From assembly GCA_943735955.1 (NCBI GenBank), contig OX030960.1, forward strand, positions 161,894 to 225,893: DNA of 64,000 bases, written 5' to 3'. The notes under the pieces are model-generated. The model searched no databases and was not told the DNA's origin. It worked only from the letters and a program-made list of their open reading frames with translations. Source of the DNA: Piscicola geometra (Eukaryota; Annelida; Clitellata; Hirudinida; Piscicolidae). Positions 57,540-64,000 of the stretch are shown here, in pieces. A program made the position numbers and the translations under genes. Each line of letters begins with the position of its first letter. Position 1 is the first letter of the stretch.

Positions 57540-57650
57540 GTGTATTCATTCCTTAATCCCGGTCCCAGACGTTCCGTGTTCAAATCCAGTTGAGGGTCGC
57601 TGCAGTTTCCTCAATCAGATTAATGGCCACAGGGGCCATCCACAAGGGCA
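57540..57650 (+). mobile_element. Possible SINE fragment
   Basis: CCGTGTTCAAATCC resembles a polymerase III B box, followed by a GC-richer body (GGCCACAGGGGCCATCCACA). No clear A box is present upstream, so a truncated copy or coincidence. Confidence 0.25.
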
Positions 57651-57666
57651 GGGTCGTTGCACTTAC

Positions 57667-60193
<2,527 letters not shown>

Positions 60194-60457
60194 CTGAAAT
60201 ATAAACAAGCATAAAACTGTCGTTTTGAGATTTATTGTTTGATTTAATTTATTTCTACAGTTAATTATAAAATGTATTAATATTTCATTTTAATGTTTTT
60301 CATGAATTTTTCAAATTACTATTTTTACCGTTGAATTCCATCAAAAAGTTTTAATTGAAAAAGATCAGTAGAGGAAAAATGTACACAGACGATCAGAGTG
60401 TTTGTTATCGAACGCAGCCTCATTTTAAAAGTCACATATTAGGCTGTAATTCTACTC
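60194..60457. other. AT-rich spacer
   Basis: No further CBM14 exon recognised and no other feature supported. Confidence 0.4.
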
Positions 60458-60924
60458 AACAGGTTTTAGAAGGATAATTCATATGTGTACCATGTTGTGC
60501 TTGTACCTTAATATATATTAAAATAAAACGGATTGAACAAACCACATATATTTTTCATGAACCATTTTATTCTTAAAAAAATCAATGTTAAAAAATTAAA
60601 TTAACAAAATTAAATAAAAACTATTCTTTTTAAAAATTGTATTTTTAATCTTAAAAAAATAGGTTAAAAAATCTAAAGAAATCAGTTATCAATAAGTTAG
60701 TCAGCAATCTTTTCCATCAAGCTAATCTACTTAGCAGGTTATGGCGTCACGCATGCACGTACTTGACCGTTTTTTATTGAAAACACATTTTTTAGAGCTT
60801 GTAAAAGTGATATTTAACGTTGTTAAAAATCCCATTTGTTGAAAACATGTTATTTACGAAAAGTAGGCTATAAGTAAGATAACTCAATTTTCGAAAATGA
60901 TACAGGTTTTGGAACTCCCTTCAA
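60458..60924 (+). repeat. ~450-bp dispersed repeat, copy near CBM14 gene
   Basis: Starts CTCAACAGGTTTTAGAAGG and ends ATACAGGTTTTGGAACTC, collinear with 33695-34147. Divergence between the two is substantial, indicating an old family. 60925-61140 is AT-rich without features. Confidence 0.75.
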
Positions 60925-61139
60925 GCCTTTGAAGGGGAATTTTCAAATAAAAACATGATTTCTATGGTCTAGTTACCTAGAAATAGTTTAGTTATTCCTA
61001 ATAATTCACTAAAACTGTTTTAAAAAATTATTTTTTTAATTTCAAATCAATAAAATGGAGAAAAAAAATTGAAAAAATTATGTCTACAAATAGTCAGTTT
61101 AATAGAAAAACTTACATTTCAAAAGTTGTATAAATCAGT

Positions 61140-64000
61140 ATTAGGTTATTTTTATTTTTTTATTATTTTTTTTATAGTCTTTGATAATTACGGTTTGACA
61201 GACGCAGGCCATGTTACATGTTGAATATGATACTAGATAATAGTAGATAATTATAGGATACTGATGCTAATGATAATGGTTAGAGAAAAAAAATACTACA
61301 AGACAAAGGATATGGTGAATAGGTAATAATTAAGTAGATAAATAAGTAATAAGAATCAGAGATGCCAATATAAATATAAATTTAAATTATAGAATGTGAT
61401 ATTTAAGAAGACGAAGGAGGAATGTTTTACTTTCAAGCGTAGTATATATAGGGGTATCAAAATTGTGTTTACGGGGTCTTAAGTTATGAGTAGATTTTTT
61501 AAGGGGGGGGGTAAGAAATTGTGAAGAACGTGGTAGAGTTATTAGATATTTTAAAGAATAGTTTGGTGTCTAAAGTGGTAAACATAGAAGTGATAGATGG
61601 GTAGAGAGAGGGAAGGTAGTTAAGTCTTATGAGTTTATTAATTAGGGACTGGAGTTGCTTAATGTGTGGCTGATTAGCAAAACCAGACCAAGAAGGAGCT
61701 GCATACTTAAGGTGAGAGATGATGAGGGACTCAGTGATGTCAAAGAGTTTGGCACCAAAGAGACCATGGGAACGGATTGTTTTGATAGCATGAAAAGTTT
61801 GAAAGCATTTATTGATAATGTGATCTATGTGTGGTGAAATGTTAAGGGTGTCAGTGAATGTGATACCTAAGTTAGTGAGTTTGTTAGTGCGTTGAATAGA
61901 AGGGTGTAAAGCTGGTGGTGTGATGCGTTTATAACTATTATGGACTATGAGTTCAAATGATTTTTTGAGATTGAGTGAGAGATTACTGAGCTTGGCCCAC
62001 TTAGAGAGGGATTCAAGCTCTGATTGGATGGTGTGGGTGTTAGATGATGGAATAATGAGATAGATGTCGTCAGCGAATTTTAATATATAATTAGAAGGGT
62101 GATAGGGCTGAAGTGAAGAAGCGTTGATTATAAAGGTAGATGGACCAAGAACTGAGCCTTGGACCACGCTAGAGTTGATGGGAAGGATACTAGAAAGTTG
62201 ATTTAAATAAATGGTGGAATGTGATCGGTTGGAAAGGAATGAAATGAGAAGGTTATATATGTTGTCATCAAGAGGAAGAAGTGCAAGATTGGAGGCGAAA
62301 GTATGGTGATCAAGAGTGTCAAAGGCTTTAGTAAAGTCAAGAGCAATAAGGTGAACATGACTATTAGTTTTGAGAAGTGAAGTGATCGTAGACGTGATAG
62401 CAATTATGGCAGAAGTGGGAGAACCTGATGGGCGAAAGGCGAATTGATCTTTAAGAATAGGTATTACTGAAGGGTGATTGAAGCAAGGGTATATATATTG
62501 AGAAACTATGATTTTTTCGAGGAGGCGTGATAATATTGGAGTGACTGAAATGGGGCGAAAGTCTTGAGGCGATATTGGATGTTTAGTTTTGGGGATGGGA
62601 TGAATAATGCTGGATTTCCACTGAAGAGGAAAATAAGAAGTGTTAATGCAATTATTGAAGATGATGGAAAGTGGAGCACTGATTATGGGTGCAATTAGTT
62701 GGAGATACCATTGTGGCAGGCCATCGGAGCCGGTACCAGTTGGGCATTTTATGGTGAGAAGATTAAATATGGTGATAGGGTTAACATGGTCTTGAGTATA
62801 CAGTGCTGTTGATTTAAATGGAGGATGGACATAGGATGGGATTGTAGACGTGGAAGCAAAGTAATTGTTGAGGGAATCCGAATTCAAGGAAGAAAATCGA
62901 TTTGACGATAGAGATGGAGCTCCCTTGCCTCTGAGTAGGTTTACTGTTTTCCACATGGCTTTGCTACCACGCCTACAATTCCTCAATGTGGAGTGATTGG
63001 TGTTGATGATTATGTTTTTGATACGAATGGTGATGGATGCGGCTAGTTGATGATGACCCTTGCGCATGTGGTGATTTTTCATGCGAAGAAGAGATTTGAT
63101 GAAAGGGCTGATGAATGGTGGGTCAGATGACCTAGTGGTGATGGACTTAGTAGGGTAGTTATTATCAAGAATAGTAGTAAGGGTATTATAAAAAAAATCG
63201 ATGGAGTCAGGTAAGTTGTCTAGGTTGATTGTTAAGTCTGTGGCTGAAAAGGAGTCGAGGCAAGTTTTATGTTGGGATGGATGACGTCGACGAAATGTAT
63301 GAGTTTGACGGGTGATGGGTTTATTAGATGTATTTTTTTTTATTAAGGGATGAATGGGCACACCAAGGTGTTTGGTGGTGGTGTGGGAGATGTATGTTTG
63401 TGAGATGTAGAGGTTGTTGTTAATGTTGGATCCATACACACGGTCAAGGTTGTGTCCTAGGTGAGTGGGGCCGTAGAAGATAGTTTGGAGGCCAGTGTGT
63501 AGAATTTTTTGGTGTGACAGTTGGTTGAAGTCACCACCAATGATAAACCTAGAGTCATTGTCCAACATGGAATTGGACAACTCATCAATGTAGTCCATCA
63601 AGGTGGACTCTAGGTAAGTATGTTTTGGAGGGTGATAGATGCCGCATATGTGGTGGGGGATGTTGTTGAATATGCACTTGAGGCATAGTACCTCAAGTGC
63701 ATTGTCATTATTCGGAGGTGATGGGGTTATAATATGAGTGGGGATGTCTTGTTTGATGTAGATCATGACCCGTCCCCCTCGCCTGGCGATGCGGTCGTGC
63801 CTGAAGCACACATAGCCCTTGATTGCCACAAGTGCATCGCTGTGGTGGGGCTTGAGCCATGTCTCGGTGATGATGATGATGTCTGGATGAAGATGAAAAA
63901 CATCACAGCGAAGGTGTTCAATGGCATGAGGTTTGACGATGCTGGTGATGTTGAGGATGTAGATGGAAGGAGGATGATACACATTTTTGGTCCTAGGTGG
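61140..64000 (-). mobile_element. LINE with long endonuclease/RT ORF, runs off right edge
   Basis: The minus-strand body continues past position 64000. It has the longest undamaged coding region of any retroelement here, plus about 240 bp of AT-rich 3' UTR containing TATTACTTATTTATCTACTT. No A tail or TSD is identified. Confidence 0.82.
61499..64000 (-). CDS. LINE ORF2: APE endonuclease and reverse transcriptase
   Basis: At least 827 residues open on the minus strand. The N-terminal part is an APE-type endonuclease: IIIITETWL, CGIYHPP, IIGGDFNQL with the catalytic aspartate, HNLDRVY. The RT has GSDGLPQWYL, DFRPISVTPILSRLLEKI, LIALDFTKAFDTLDH, QGSVLGPSTF and the FADD box (LKFADDIYLI). The C-terminus is KYAAPSWSGF then LINKLIRLN. 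A run of nine Gs at 61503-61511 ends the frame. One base slip would continue into STHNLRPRKHNFDTPIYTT and LLRLLKYHIL before a stop near 61390, so the C-terminal 40 residues are probably lost by a homopolymer indel or sequencing error. CR1/Jockey-type by overall pattern; the ORF start lies beyond the edge. Confidence 0.88.
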   Translation of the reverse strand, partial: PPRTKNVYHPPSIYILNITSIVKPHAIEHLRCDVFHLHPDIIIITETWLKPHHSDALVAIKGYVCFRHDRIARRGGRVMIYIKQDIPTHIITPSPPNNDNALEVLCLKCIFNNIPHHICGIYHPPKHTYLESTLMDYIDELSNSMLDNDSRFIIGGDFNQLSHQKILHTGLQTIFYGPTHLGHNLDRVYGSNINNNLYISQTYISHTTTKHLGVPIHPLIKKNTSNKPITRQTHTFRRRHPSQHKTCLDSFSATDLTINLDNLPDSIDFFYNTLTTILDNNYPTKSITTRSSDPPFISPFIKSLLRMKNHHMRKGHHQLAASITIRIKNIIINTNHSTLRNCRRGSKAMWKTVNLLRGKGAPSLSSNRFSSLNSDSLNNYFASTSTIPSYVHPPFKSTALYTQDHVNPITIFNLLTIKCPTGTGSDGLPQWYLQLIAPIISAPLSIIFNNCINTSYFPLQWKSSIIHPIPKTKHPISPQDFRPISVTPILSRLLEKIIVSQYIYPCFNHPSVIPILKDQFAFRPSGSPTSAIIAITSTITSLLKTNSHVHLIALDFTKAFDTLDHHTFASNLALLPLDDNIYNLLISFLSNRSHSTIYLNQLSSILPINSSVVQGSVLGPSTFIINASSLQPYHPSNYILKFADDIYLIIPSSNTHTIQSELESLSKWAKLSNLSLNLKKSFELIVHNSYKRITPPALHPSIQRTNKLTNLGITFTDTLNISPHIDHIINKCFQTFHAIKTIRSHGLFGAKLFDITESLIISHLKYAAPSWSGFANQPHIKQLQSLINKLIRLNYLPSLYPSITSMFTTLDTKLFFKISNNSTTFFTISYPPP

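Overview
The window is eukaryotic, from an invertebrate animal. Its genes are split by introns with GT-AG junctions. It has tRNA-derived SINEs, non-LTR retrotransposons (LINEs), hAT-type DNA transposons with 8-bp target-site duplications (TSDs), TTAGGG-like repeats and very abundant microsatellites. Host gene content (a FAK-type tyrosine kinase, XRCC1, BAP18, a BPI/LBP-family protein and a chitin-binding peritrophin-like protein) fits a bilaterian, and a spiralian (annelid/mollusc-like) animal is my best guess; the species cannot be fixed from sequence alone.

Layout. 1-8.8 kb: minus-strand exons of a focal adhesion kinase (linker with the Y-A-E-I autophosphorylation site, then kinase domain up to the activation loop). 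The introns are filled with CA/GT, ATC/ATG and 26-30 bp repeats and with nested hAT elements. 9.5-10.4 kb: plus-strand BAP18 homologue (SANT-like chromatin subunit). 11.2-12.7 kb: minus-strand XRCC1 exons (linker, BRCT1, acidic tail). 12.9-18.3 kb: a 237-bp MITE with a telomere-like core, then a DNA transposon with its own transposase lying in AT repeats, then a 2.6-kb satellite of 14/17-bp units. 18.3-31.6 kb: a transposon-dense block (hAT inside a SINE, LINE fragments, a 4.5-kb hAT with another hAT nested in it).

32.9-39.4 kb: a complete seven-exon BPI/LBP-family gene on the plus strand with TATA box and polyadenylation signal; a degenerate LINE sits in its second intron. 39.7-46.0 kb: a CR1/Jockey-like LINE split by a 3.28-kb element (41235-44515). 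That element has both ends built from iterated 16-bp units and an interior made only of AT-rich tandem arrays. 46-57 kb: further LINE and hAT fragments, including a second copy of the large hAT and a second SINE copy that lies inside another hAT. 57.6-60.2 kb: minus-strand exons of a multi-domain CBM14 chitin-binding protein, again with microsatellite-filled introns. 61.1-64 kb: a minus-strand LINE with a long, nearly intact endonuclease/reverse-transcriptase ORF running off the right edge.

The host genes are unrelated in function (adhesion signalling, chromatin, DNA repair, lipid binding, chitin binding). What unifies the window is repeat invasion: nearly every intron and intergenic stretch is a microsatellite or a transposon, often several layers deep. 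Exon boundaries were placed by hand from splice consensus, reading-phase agreement and remembered protein families; no alignment or database search was run.
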